Of a stretch of DNA of 64,000 nt, positions 33,740-43,279 are shown one piece after another. Below the pieces are notes generated by a model. That model made no database searches. It was not told the DNA's origin and was given only the letters and a program-made list of their open reading frames with translations. The stretch's first letter is position 1, and each line of letters starts with the position of its first letter. Source of the stretch: Solitalea agri (lineage in GTDB: Bacteria; Bacteroidota; Bacteroidia; Sphingobacteriales; Sphingobacteriaceae); the NCBI RefSeq assembly GCF_023914155.1, contig NZ_JAMWYS010000058.1, positions 62,001 through 126,000 of the forward strand, in the 5' to 3' direction. Both the position numbers and the translations under genes were made by a program.

Positions 33740-36700
33740 ATGGGTATGCAAACCAGTTTTCCTGTATTTGATGCCGACCAGGTTCTAACCAACACACACC
33801 TGAATGATTTGCGCAAATACCTCGACGAACAAAACAGGTTAACCCGTTCGAAATTGATCGGGTGTGGTATTGTGTGCGGTTTGGAAATTACTGTTGGAAC
33901 ATCTTCTATCAAAATATCTAAAGGCTGTGGATTAACTTCACAGGGCTTTTTAATTACACTTTGTGATAACGAATACACGCATGTAATCCCTTATAACGCT
34001 CCAGAGTTCCCTGAAGATTTTGATTTTATCTCCCAGTGTGGAAGTGGTGTGGCAGGTTCAATTCCGTTTTATAAACCAGGGTTTACAGACCCAATGCTTC
34101 AGTTAATCACATCCGCTCAATTAAATGAACTAAGTGCTGATATAAAAGCGACAGCTGTAGCTCTTTCGAGCTTGAGCAATCAAGTTTTAGCTGAACTTGC
34201 TGTCGTACTATTCCTGGAAGCCGAACAACTAAAGCTAAAAAATTGTGATACCAACGATTGCAACGACAAAGGCAGTCGCATGGATTTTGAACCCAAAGTT
34301 TTACTTATTAAAAAAGCTGTTTTAGATAAGATAACTGTAAATAACCCGGGAAAAGGTACAAAAAATCCTTTACCACACGTAGAACTTAAACGCTATAATG
34401 TCCCGGTAAAAAATGTACTAACTACATCAGCTGTTTTAGCGGCTTTTGCAGCTATCACTGACGATGTAACCATTGATAAAATTGATCTGGCTTTAAACGG
34501 CAGCTACACTAACTACAGTTACTTATTGGAGGAATCATCTGGAAATCCTTTCGGCGGAGTTGGAAATGCATTAAAGCTGGCTAAACAGAAAATCCTTACC
34601 AACAATCCTCTGGTCATCCAATATTTCTATGACTTTTTGGACGACCTGGTTAAAACCTACAATGAGTTTAGGGAGAAAGCTTATTATGTAAATAGTGAAT
34701 GTTGCACCGATGAAATGCGGTTTCCTTTGCACCTGGTACTTGGAGAGGCCACAGCAAATACATTGACCGGCAAACAATCTGCCTATCGACAGTTTTTCAT
34801 CTACTCACCACTTTTCGATGCGCAAAGCTATCAACTTGGAGAAATACGTTTCCTGTTCAATAAACTCAAATTACTGATACTCAATTTTACCCCTGATGTT
34901 CCTTCGGAATTTGGGAAAAGGCAAATTAAAATCACCCCTAGTTCATTTGGTAAAACTCAGCTCGGCGATCGTTGCATACCCTATTATTATAATCTGAAAG
35001 TAGGAGCAGGCCAATCCTCATTACTGCAATTTTGGAATTATAAGAAAACGATTGAAGGCGAAGCTGATTACAATTTAGGCTATAAAAGTGACGAATATAC
35101 TGACGCTTCCAATACGTTGGTCCGAGAACCTCTGCTTTTTGATATCGAAAAGTATAATTTCTTCAGAATTGAAGGACATATAGGTAAACAGGTTGCAACT
35201 GCATTGCCCGATATCCTTGAAATAAAGCAAGAAAACAATCTTCCGCTTGAAGTTATAGCGCTAAGTGCTGATTTTATTGGAGCAATACTGAAAGGAGAGG
35301 AGCCTCAATGTGTAATTCAGGACTTGGAGTCGGATTACAGAGTATTAATAGCCGAATTCATTTGCAAACTGCATGATGCTTTCTGTAATATTTATCGGTT
35401 TGAATTTAAGCCTAAAGCGTTAGATCTCCATCTCGTTAGAGCTAAAGAGGAGCTTGTCAAAGGATTGGTAACAAACACTGTTGATGATGAAGATGAAGAC
35501 GAAGTAAATGAACTGATAGCCAAAACTGATTTCGAAGGATTAACAATTAACCATCCTATTTTATCACGATTGGTGAGCGAATCACATCTAACTAAAATAT
35601 ATCAAAAGGGAAGTTCTTTAAGAAAGATCTGTGGGGTAAAGAAGGGCTCAATAGGCGATATTTATCTTTCGAATATTGCCGGTAATATATTTACTAATCC
35701 TATCTCACTCGATACCCGAATAAAAGCGGCTAGTTTATATTTCAGGTTTTTCGAACTCATTGACAGTATTGAAAGCATGTTCAAAATTCTGCTTACCAAT
35801 GAACTTTCGGAGCTGAACATGACTGAGTTCAAAACGGCTTATAATCGATACGAAAAGGCGGTAAAGAATCTTGCTAAACAATTGAGATTAATAACTGATA
35901 AAGTGCAAGTATTTTTAAGCACTTGTATTGTTGAGCAGTTGGAGGCACTTAAGGATGAATACCGCAGACGGATCAATCAGTACAAGCTCGCCCAAAAATT
36001 CAATAATTACTTTAAAAAGCATGGAGGAATTGAGCACAAAGCTGGTGTAGTAAGGGGAGGAACCTTCATTTTGGTTTATTTTGAAGATACAAGAAACCGA
36101 AAATTTGATGTAAGCGCCTTGTTTGTCAATAAAAACCTTGGAAAACTGATGCTGGCAAAGCATCCTGACCTGATCGATCGGGATGTTTCAGATGAAGAGA
36201 TTAAAGCGGCTACGGACGAGCTCCAAACAGCGGTAGAGTTCAAATGTCCGGAGCAGTTTACTTACTTTACCAATGCAGTAAAAGATTTTCTTGATGCGGA
36301 TAAGAACATTCCGTTAGCTTCTCGCGACGCCCTTTTGGCAGCCATACGAAAACCACCTCAAAGGACAGCATTTCCTTTTACTTCAGGTACTGTTATCGCC
36401 GATTTTTATGTACCATACATCTGTTGCAGCGATTGTACACCAGTTTCCTATGTACTTCAATCCTCAGAGCCAGCGCCATTACGAATTGTCGCAGGTGATC
36501 CTTTATGTAATGAAAGCGGAACGGAATATAAAGTAAACATTGAGGTTGATGGTGGCACACCTCCGTATGTGATAACCGCTAGCGGTGCTCAGTTGACCGA
36601 TCAATTCGTAGTACTAAAAAGCGGCAGTCCTGATCTTAAGGTTTCTGTTAAAGATTCAGAAGGTAAAACAGCCGAAGCAGTTATAAAAAGCCATACTTGT

Positions 36701-37537
36701 CAGGTTCCTTGTAACCTTCCATGTGGAGGAAATTCAACGGCCTGCCATTATATTTTATGGATATCCAAACCAGTTAGTAAGCTGGTCATGGAACCAAGAA
36801 ATGCCACATTAAAATTGATTGATGAAAATCTGAAAGAAGTACCAATTGATATATTGCCAATCTTTAAAGATGTACTTGCAGCTAATCAAAACGTACTTAC
36901 TTCTACCAATTTCGATGCGGTTTTCAAAGCACTGTTTGACAAGATAAATGGATTAATACCAGGCCAGTTTATTGGCAACAATCAACCAATGTTTGCTTAC
37001 GATGCACAAACGCAGTTATTAATTATCGATAAGTTTGATTGTCATGATTTCTCAATGACATTTGAAGTATCGTTCATGCTAAATGATCAACTGATGAATC
37101 TGCTTGTAATGTATGAAAAAACAGGTGTTACTATAGTAGATACGCAACGGCAAACCAAATTCTTAGTTCCTCCATTTGGTTGCATTGCTGTAAATAAATG
37201 TACTGGGGTTAAGGTTGAAAAATGTAATAATAAACCTGTAATAAAAGAACTAATTGGTAACCAGGTTGAATTTAACAAACCAGTATTTGAATTCAGCATT
37301 CAACCAGATTTTAACACCTATCTCTGGTTCTTCCATAGCGGGCTACCGATTTATAGCACAGGAGCAAAACCCCAGGTCCAGTTACTTCCAAGTAATGATA
37401 ATCCATTAGTAAGAGTAATAGGTATTACTAAAGAAGGTTGCTTTGCTTTGCGCGAAGAAAGAGTAAAACTGAATGTGATTGTTGGAAATGTGAAAAAGAA
37501 AGATACTACTAAACCGCCTAAGGGTAAAAACAAATGA
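33740..37537 (+). CDS. eCIS large protein in the Pvc13 (tail fibre) position
   Basis: A 1265-aa protein. The N-terminus (FPVFDADQVLTNTHLNDLRK, LTRSKLIGCGIVCGLEI) resembles the attachment domain of phage-tail-associated proteins in this position. The middle is helical with coiled-coil character (about 560-800). The C-terminal third is beta-rich and Ig/PKD-like, with Cys pairs (YICCSDCTPVSY, CQVPCNLPCGG) and a final Ig-like domain (YLWFFHSGLPIYSTGAKPQV). Its gene order between Pvc12-like and tape-measure genes suggests a fibre or baseplate-surface role; this is inference because the protein is not convincingly similar to known receptor-binding fibres. It overlaps the next gene by 4 bp. Confidence 0.7.
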   Translation: MGMQTSFPVFDADQVLTNTHLNDLRKYLDEQNRLTRSKLIGCGIVCGLEITVGTSSIKISKGCGLTSQGFLITLCDNEYTHVIPYNAPEFPEDFDFISQCGSGVAGSIPFYKPGFTDPMLQLITSAQLNELSADIKATAVALSSLSNQVLAELAVVLFLEAEQLKLKNCDTNDCNDKGSRMDFEPKVLLIKKAVLDKITVNNPGKGTKNPLPHVELKRYNVPVKNVLTTSAVLAAFAAITDDVTIDKIDLALNGSYTNYSYLLEESSGNPFGGVGNALKLAKQKILTNNPLVIQYFYDFLDDLVKTYNEFREKAYYVNSECCTDEMRFPLHLVLGEATANTLTGKQSAYRQFFIYSPLFDAQSYQLGEIRFLFNKLKLLILNFTPDVPSEFGKRQIKITPSSFGKTQLGDRCIPYYYNLKVGAGQSSLLQFWNYKKTIEGEADYNLGYKSDEYTDASNTLVREPLLFDIEKYNFFRIEGHIGKQVATALPDILEIKQENNLPLEVIALSADFIGAILKGEEPQCVIQDLESDYRVLIAEFICKLHDAFCNIYRFEFKPKALDLHLVRAKEELVKGLVTNTVDDEDEDEVNELIAKTDFEGLTINHPILSRLVSESHLTKIYQKGSSLRKICGVKKGSIGDIYLSNIAGNIFTNPISLDTRIKAASLYFRFFELIDSIESMFKILLTNELSELNMTEFKTAYNRYEKAVKNLAKQLRLITDKVQVFLSTCIVEQLEALKDEYRRRINQYKLAQKFNNYFKKHGGIEHKAGVVRGGTFILVYFEDTRNRKFDVSALFVNKNLGKLMLAKHPDLIDRDVSDEEIKAATDELQTAVEFKCPEQFTYFTNAVKDFLDADKNIPLASRDALLAAIRKPPQRTAFPFTSGTVIADFYVPYICCSDCTPVSYVLQSSEPAPLRIVAGDPLCNESGTEYKVNIEVDGGTPPYVITASGAQLTDQFVVLKSGSPDLKVSVKDSEGKTAEAVIKSHTCQVPCNLPCGGNSTACHYILWISKPVSKLVMEPRNATLKLIDENLKEVPIDILPIFKDVLAANQNVLTSTNFDAVFKALFDKINGLIPGQFIGNNQPMFAYDAQTQLLIIDKFDCHDFSMTFEVSFMLNDQLMNLLVMYEKTGVTIVDTQRQTKFLVPPFGCIAVNKCTGVKVEKCNNKPVIKELIGNQVEFNKPVFEFSIQPDFNTYLWFFHSGLPIYSTGAKPQVQLLPSNDNPLVRVIGITKEGCFALREERVKLNVIVGNVKKKDTTKPPKGKNK

Positions 37538-38805
37538 GCAGGGTTGAGCATAAAATACAAAAGCAATTTGTTGAGGTTCAATTTTCAAACATTGATGATG
37601 CCTTTGGTATGCAAAACAGGCTGACAGAGGTGTTTTATGATCGCATACAGCCTCAGATTGAGGTCTTGTTTAATGCGCTCTTCGGTGAGAACTATTTCGC
37701 CGCTGTTGAGCATCTTGAGATTGATTGTGGTGTATTAAATACTAAAAACTGGGAGGATGAATTTACTATTGAAGTAATTCGTAAACTAAAAGAAAAGTTG
37801 ATCCTAGTCCCTAAAAAGGAAATTGATTTAAGAACAAATCAGCAACAACTAGCCGAAGAAGCTTTTTTCTTTTTTCTTGAGCATGGTTATTTACAATGGA
37901 ACTATAAAATACAATCAATCAACGAATTGGAGTCATTACTTCTGCTAAATGATCAATTCATCCAATCGCTTAAAAAACAAATTAGTGACAAGAAGATAGC
38001 AGTAAAACGGTTAGCTTATCAGTTCTCAGAAAGATTTGTTGATGCCATTATTGCAGCGATTCTAAAAGGGAAAACAAGTCTTGTGGCCACTATCAAAAAA
38101 CAGTTTAAAGATTTTTCTTCTGAAAATGAAGATCAGGCTATAAATGATCCCAGGGCAATAAATGCAGTACTGCTAAAAATACTTACTGATGAGAAAACTC
38201 CATTTTCGATTGATTCAGACATTGAGTTTGTAATTGATCGAGCTGTTAAATTGATTAGCCAATCGGAAGAATCAAGTCAATCTAATTCAAAGAATATAGT
38301 AACTAATGAAATTTACCTCAACAACGCCGGTCTTGTATTATTACATCCTTTTTTACCGGTATTATTTGAGGAACTAAACTTAATGAGTGGTACAAGCTGG
38401 ATAAGTAACGCATCACAAAATAACGCGATGCTGGTTTTGGAGTATTTAACAACCGGCAATGAAGAATTCCAGGAGTTTGACCTAACTCTTAACAAAGTGT
38501 TATGCGGAGGAGATATTGAAGCTGTGGTCTTTACTGATATTGAATTGGAAGATAACGTTAAAAACGAATGTGATCTACTATTACAAACGGTTATTCAGCA
38601 TTGGTCGGCGCTTAAAAACACAAGTATTGAAGCCCTTCGTTCAACATTTTTGCAACGGCAGGGTAAGCTGACACAAACCGATGAGGGTTGGTTGCTGGTG
38701 GTTGAACAAAAAGCTTATGATGTACTGATTGACAAATTGCCTTGGGGCTTTGGAACTATTAAGCTCCCATGGATGAACGGCATTTTACACACCGAATGGT
38801 GTTGA
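37534..38805 (+). CDS. Contractile injection system tape-measure protein (Pvc14-like)
   Basis: A 423-aa protein with the family pattern: N-terminal IQKQFVEVQFSNIDDAFGMQ and HLEIDCGVL, then ELESLLLLNDQFIQSLKKQI, and the highly conserved NAGLVLLHPFLPVLFEELNL, RSTFLQRQGKLTQTDEGWLL, LPWGFGTIKLPWM. It is thought to set tube length and sit in the tube lumen. The ATGA overlap with the preceding gene shows translational coupling. Confidence 0.85.
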   Translation: MSRVEHKIQKQFVEVQFSNIDDAFGMQNRLTEVFYDRIQPQIEVLFNALFGENYFAAVEHLEIDCGVLNTKNWEDEFTIEVIRKLKEKLILVPKKEIDLRTNQQQLAEEAFFFFLEHGYLQWNYKIQSINELESLLLLNDQFIQSLKKQISDKKIAVKRLAYQFSERFVDAIIAAILKGKTSLVATIKKQFKDFSSENEDQAINDPRAINAVLLKILTDEKTPFSIDSDIEFVIDRAVKLISQSEESSQSNSKNIVTNEIYLNNAGLVLLHPFLPVLFEELNLMSGTSWISNASQNNAMLVLEYLTTGNEEFQEFDLTLNKVLCGGDIEAVVFTDIELEDNVKNECDLLLQTVIQHWSALKNTSIEALRSTFLQRQGKLTQTDEGWLLVVEQKAYDVLIDKLPWGFGTIKLPWMNGILHTEWC

Positions 38806-38824
38806 ACAATAAAGTCACAATCTT

Positions 38825-39583
38825 ATGGCATTATTAAAAAAAGGGAGTCAGGGTCCAGCGGTTACCGAACTTCAAAATATATTAAGGGAACTTGATTACA
38901 ACATACCGGTTACAGGCATGTTCGATACGGCTACTGAAAAAGCGATTAAAAGCTTTCAGGCAAGCCATTTAGATAAGCACAACGAACCGCTGGAAGTGGA
39001 TGGCAAAGTGGGAGACATTACCCTATGGGCCCTGAAAAACCCGAGAAGTGTGGTTAATGTTGGAGCTATTGATTACAAAATTATGCCAGCTAGTTCACTT
39101 GGAGGGAATATTATCGGTAGGAAAGCACTTGAAATTGCGATCAATGAGTTAAAATCAGGGGCGGGGGAAGTTGGTGGAAACAATATGGGCCCCTGGTGCA
39201 GGAAATATTTACAACCAGCCGGTTTAGGGGAAGGAAACAGTTGGTGTGCAGCATTTGTTAGTTGGTGCTTCTTGCAAGCTGTTGGTGGTGATAAGTCGGC
39301 AATGCCATTTAAGTATACTTCCGGCGCCCGGAATATTTACAACCAGTTCAAACAAAAAGGTTGGACGTTTGATGGCAGTGGTCCGCAACTGGAGCCCGGA
39401 GATATTGTCTCTTGGTGGCGTGTGAGTATGCCTTCGGGCTTCGGTCATATAGGTATTGTTCATCACTTCGAAGATGGATTTATATATACCATTGAAGGAA
39501 ATAAAGCTGCTAACGTTGCTGGTTTCTCTTATGTAAAAACCCGAATGGATAAACTACTGGGCTATGGAAGAGTAAAGTTATAA
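38825..39583 (+). CDS. Peptidoglycan-binding and CHAP amidase/endopeptidase
   Basis: A 252-aa protein. Residues 3-75 form a PG_binding_1 domain (GSQGPAVTELQNILRELDYN, GMFDTATEKAIKSFQ). Residues 100-250 form a CHAP (NlpC/P60-like) domain with catalytic Cys141 (NSWCAAFVSWC), His208 (FGHIGIVHHF) and an acidic/Asn third residue in YTIEGNK. It has no signal peptide, as expected for a phage-tail-derived lysin or an injected or lysis-associated enzyme. It could release assembled particles or loosen the wall of a target. It lies 19 bp after the tape-measure gene. Confidence 0.88.
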   Translation: MALLKKGSQGPAVTELQNILRELDYNIPVTGMFDTATEKAIKSFQASHLDKHNEPLEVDGKVGDITLWALKNPRSVVNVGAIDYKIMPASSLGGNIIGRKALEIAINELKSGAGEVGGNNMGPWCRKYLQPAGLGEGNSWCAAFVSWCFLQAVGGDKSAMPFKYTSGARNIYNQFKQKGWTFDGSGPQLEPGDIVSWWRVSMPSGFGHIGIVHHFEDGFIYTIEGNKAANVAGFSYVKTRMDKLLGYGRVKL

Positions 39584-39616
39584 CCTTAAATTTTAAGCCT
39601 GCTAAACCAAAATAGC

Positions 39617-41581
39617 ATGCAGACACATGTAAAAGGAGTATCGGAAAAATCTATAAGCAATGTTGCTCATAATCAGAAGCAAAAAAATAATCCATTTTTT
39701 GCACCTGTTATTGTGCAGCCTAAATTAACCATAGGTGCCGTGGACGATCCTTATGAGCACGAAGCAGATGCTATGGCCGAAAAGGTAATGCGCATGCCGG
39801 ATCCAGAAACGATTCAGCCTCCTACTATCCAACCTGTTATTCAAAAAAAATGTGCGGCTTGTGAAGAAGAGGAACTACACAGAAAAGAAGATGAAGAAGA
39901 AGGACCTGTTCAGTTAAAACCGATCCATGATTTTCCGATACAACGAAAATGTTCAGCATGTGAGCATGAAGATGAGCAAATTCAAACAAAAGCTGTAGCA
40001 TTACAAACTAGCAATTTAGTAGCTCCATCCACTGTAAACTATGTAATTAATTCATCTGGAAATTCGTTAGATAAAGGCACCCGAGCATTTATGGAAAGCC
40101 GGTTTGGTTATGATTTTTCTGATGTTCAAATACACAATGACGATAGCGCACATCAATCGGCTGCAGCAATAAAAGCCCTGGCTTATACCCATCGAAATCA
40201 TGTGGTATTCGCAAATGGACACTATCAACCCAATACCTATGCAGGAAAACAACTATTGGCACATGAATTAACACATGTGATTCAGCAATCAGGAAATAGG
40301 CAATTGCCCATTCAACGACATACATTAGAAAATGACCCGAGTACCGCACCTGCAATGACTTGTCAAATTCCAAACACCTCAGCAGCAGGTATCAGCCTTG
40401 ATATTCTGTTTGGAAGCAATAGCAGTGCATTATCTCCCATAGAAATAGCTGCAATTGATAATTTTGTAAACAACTGGCATACATCAGGAGGTTCCGACCC
40501 GGTAAGGGTTGATGGTTTTGCTAGCATTGAAGGTGGTCCGAGCCTTAATTGGCCCTTATCGTGTAGCCGTGCCGAAATCGTTTTTAATGAGTTAACAACA
40601 CCATCTAGTGGAGCTGCAGGTATTCCACCAGCATTTATAGATGTTTTTGCCAATGGCGAAACTGATCAGTTTTCGACCTCATTAGCACTTAACAGAAGAG
40701 TTACCATCACTATACCAACGCCTATACCACCACCGCCACCAGCAACATCGGCTGTATTTTCAGAATCAGCTATTCAGGTATTTCATGGTTATGATGATAC
40801 GGTAACACCTAACTTTCAGGTGGTACCAGTTGGTGAAGATAGGATTGCCGCTGTGACTATTACACCCCTAGGTGCTTCACCAACATTTGTATCGTTGAAT
40901 CCAGCAGTTGCAACGGTAGTCGCAATTGGTGCTGGTGTACAAATAACTGGTGTTGCCGATGGTGCTACCAGAATTGAAGCAAGACAAGGAGCAACTGTTT
41001 TGGATACTTTAAGAATTGAGGTTAAGGATCCGCGTAATATAACGGTCGACTATCATTTTATGAGCGACACTGCACAGCCAGCACGGTTCTTTGGATTTAT
41101 ACCAGCACAACCCCAACACCGAACAACAAGAGCTGTTGCATCAGCACCCACATTAACAGCAACATTAAACAGAATTTGGCAACGTCAGGCAAATGTCTTG
41201 TTTACTCAAGGTACGGTAAATTCACCAACAGTACTTACAAACCTTGGACCTCAAGTTGTATTTACAACCAATCCAGCAACGGATGAATGGAGAAAGGTTA
41301 CTGCATTCGCGACGGGAGGAAATTGGAATGTTTATTTGGTATGGGAATATGAACAGGATGCAACTCCGACAATAGATGATGCGAACGCCGGGACTCTAGG
41401 CTCAAACACATTACTTGAAGACAATGATTGCGCTGACGGGTTAACATTATCCCATGAGGCGGGTCACTTTTTGAGTACTGCTTCACCACTTCCACATACT
41501 GCGGCTGGTATTATGGGGCCATGCGGTGCTCCAAATTATGATCGGGTAAGGAAAAATGAAGCAGATGTAGTAAATCCATAA
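39617..41581 (+). CDS. DUF4157 cargo candidate with OmpA-like, Ig-like and zinc-protease domains
   Basis: A 654-aa modular protein. The leader (VQPKLTIGAVDDPYEHEADA) is followed by two CxxC segments (KKCAACEEEE, RKCSACEHED). DUF4157 (about 135-225) carries HELTH at 216-220. An OmpA-like domain (SLDILFGSNSSALSPIEIAA, VDGFASIEGGP) and a Big/BACON-like beta domain (about 385-475) come next. The C-terminal region has HEAGH at 613-617, a further His nine residues on and a Met-turn-like GIMGPCG, resembling a metzincin peptidase. It is probably a cargo or tube-loaded effector. A DUF4157-only scaffolding role is the alternative. Confidence 0.8.
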   Translation: MQTHVKGVSEKSISNVAHNQKQKNNPFFAPVIVQPKLTIGAVDDPYEHEADAMAEKVMRMPDPETIQPPTIQPVIQKKCAACEEEELHRKEDEEEGPVQLKPIHDFPIQRKCSACEHEDEQIQTKAVALQTSNLVAPSTVNYVINSSGNSLDKGTRAFMESRFGYDFSDVQIHNDDSAHQSAAAIKALAYTHRNHVVFANGHYQPNTYAGKQLLAHELTHVIQQSGNRQLPIQRHTLENDPSTAPAMTCQIPNTSAAGISLDILFGSNSSALSPIEIAAIDNFVNNWHTSGGSDPVRVDGFASIEGGPSLNWPLSCSRAEIVFNELTTPSSGAAGIPPAFIDVFANGETDQFSTSLALNRRVTITIPTPIPPPPPATSAVFSESAIQVFHGYDDTVTPNFQVVPVGEDRIAAVTITPLGASPTFVSLNPAVATVVAIGAGVQITGVADGATRIEARQGATVLDTLRIEVKDPRNITVDYHFMSDTAQPARFFGFIPAQPQHRTTRAVASAPTLTATLNRIWQRQANVLFTQGTVNSPTVLTNLGPQVVFTTNPATDEWRKVTAFATGGNWNVYLVWEYEQDATPTIDDANAGTLGSNTLLEDNDCADGLTLSHEAGHFLSTASPLPHTAAGIMGPCGAPNYDRVRKNEADVVNP

Positions 41582-41681
41582 GCTAAACCCATGAATTTAA
41601 GACTGTGCTATATAAAAATCCCCGATATAAAGTAACGGGTAATGTATAGTATTTAATCACGCTAATACTTAACAACATGTT

Positions 41682-43139
41682 ATGATTAAACATGGCTACA
41701 TAAAGAAATCAGTGATTCAAAAATCGAATAGCAACGGATCGGAGTTATTTATTCAACCTAAGCTTACAATTAACCAATCCAATGATAGTTACGAACAGGA
41801 AGCAAATTCAATTGCTGAAAGAGCTGTTAAAAGTGAGATCCAACCCCCATTTTTCCTGGCTAAAGGCAATAGCAATAATAATTTACAACGAAAATGTGCC
41901 GCTTGCGAGGAAGAAGAAAAACTGCAATTAAAATCAGAAACCGCTTCTAATTCTAATTCTGAAATAACCTCATCGGGCATTCATCAGGTAATTGGATCAA
42001 CAGGAAAATCATTAGACTGTTCAACCAAAGATTTTATGGAAACTAGATTCGGTTATGATTTTAGTGGGGTTCAAATCCATAATGATCAAACCGCCAATCA
42101 ATCTTCCGCGGATATTAATGCAAAGGCCTATACACATAAAAATCATATAGTTTTTGGTGCAGGCCAATATCAACCCGAAACCACAGAGGGAAAGAGATTA
42201 CTGGCTCATGAATTAACGCATGTGGTGCAGCAGGGGAATACACCAAATCCTATTATTCAACGTAAATGCACAGATAATGGTGTAAAAACAAGTGATTTGG
42301 TATCAGTTAAAAACCAACATGATTTTGCGGCCTTAGATGGCTATACACCTATCAAAGGAAAAGCGCATGATGTATATTTTGATGGCAAGTACCATTTCTT
42401 TTGTTATCATGATAAACGTGTTTACTTCAAATATGTAGACACTGCAGATAAAGTAATTCCCGACTTTCAAGCTGCTTATGGTATTAAATTGGAGAATGAT
42501 GGAGGAAAATGGTTAAAATCAGAAGTTGTATTGATATCGGAAGCACTATCAATGTTAAATGATATCGAAGCTGCCCAGCTAAAAGGTTATCGTTTTATTA
42601 AGCAGGCAGGAGTGATGATAGAAGATGGTGACAGAGTTGTTGCCGCACTTACCACACAGGATATTATCCAAAACGATTATAGGATCGAGTTTTGGAAGTT
42701 CTGTTTTGATGGCACATCCGATACGAAAGTAAAAAACACTGCAGGAGTGTCACCAGGGGTGCCCTGCATACTGCATGAAATAGGCCATGCATTGATGTAT
42801 TCAAGATCACGGCCATACATGGAGGCCATGTATTTTAAAGATAAGTACCAAAAGGAATATGATAAAGCTTCTGCCGACAAGCAAAAAGGAATGAAACCAA
42901 AATTGGATGAATTAAAGAAAATTCATGATGAAGCCGAAGCGATCTATAACAAAAGACCTTCGGTTGCTTCCGAATTTTTAAAACTAGTGAAAGATAAGCC
43001 TGTATTAACAGACTATTCAAAGAAAAATGAACAGGAAGCCTTTGCAGAAGCCTTTGCTATTTATAAGATCAACCCTGATTTGCTAAAAGCAAGGAATCGT
43101 AAGCTCTATGAATACTTTAAAAAGAGTGGTTTTCAATAA
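41682..43139 (+). CDS. DUF4157 cargo candidate with a lethal-factor-like (ATLF) zinc protease
   Basis: A 485-aa protein. The leader (IQPKLTINQSNDSYEQEANS) and one CxxC segment (RKCAACEEEE) precede a DUF4157 domain with HELTH at 176-180. After a linker, residues about 210-480 contain HEIGH at 365-369 and a downstream glutamate helix EQEAFAEAFAIYKINPDLL (from 450). HExxH plus EAFAEAF about 80 residues later is the layout of anthrax lethal factor-type (ATLF) gluzincin peptidases. Cleavage of a host protein after injection is a reasonable inference. It has its own 100-bp upstream gap. Confidence 0.8.
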   Translation: MIKHGYIKKSVIQKSNSNGSELFIQPKLTINQSNDSYEQEANSIAERAVKSEIQPPFFLAKGNSNNNLQRKCAACEEEEKLQLKSETASNSNSEITSSGIHQVIGSTGKSLDCSTKDFMETRFGYDFSGVQIHNDQTANQSSADINAKAYTHKNHIVFGAGQYQPETTEGKRLLAHELTHVVQQGNTPNPIIQRKCTDNGVKTSDLVSVKNQHDFAALDGYTPIKGKAHDVYFDGKYHFFCYHDKRVYFKYVDTADKVIPDFQAAYGIKLENDGGKWLKSEVVLISEALSMLNDIEAAQLKGYRFIKQAGVMIEDGDRVVAALTTQDIIQNDYRIEFWKFCFDGTSDTKVKNTAGVSPGVPCILHEIGHALMYSRSRPYMEAMYFKDKYQKEYDKASADKQKGMKPKLDELKKIHDEAEAIYNKRPSVASEFLKLVKDKPVLTDYSKKNEQEAFAEAFAIYKINPDLLKARNRKLYEYFKKSGFQ

Positions 43140-43279
43140 TAGAACGTAATTTACATAAGACATAAGTCTATATGAATCAGACGTTTATTACTAGGTTTTA
43201 TTCAGATATTAGTATACGAATTGAAAATACCAGCAACTAATTTCAATTAAATAGCTGACTGTTTAATAGCTGATTAACC

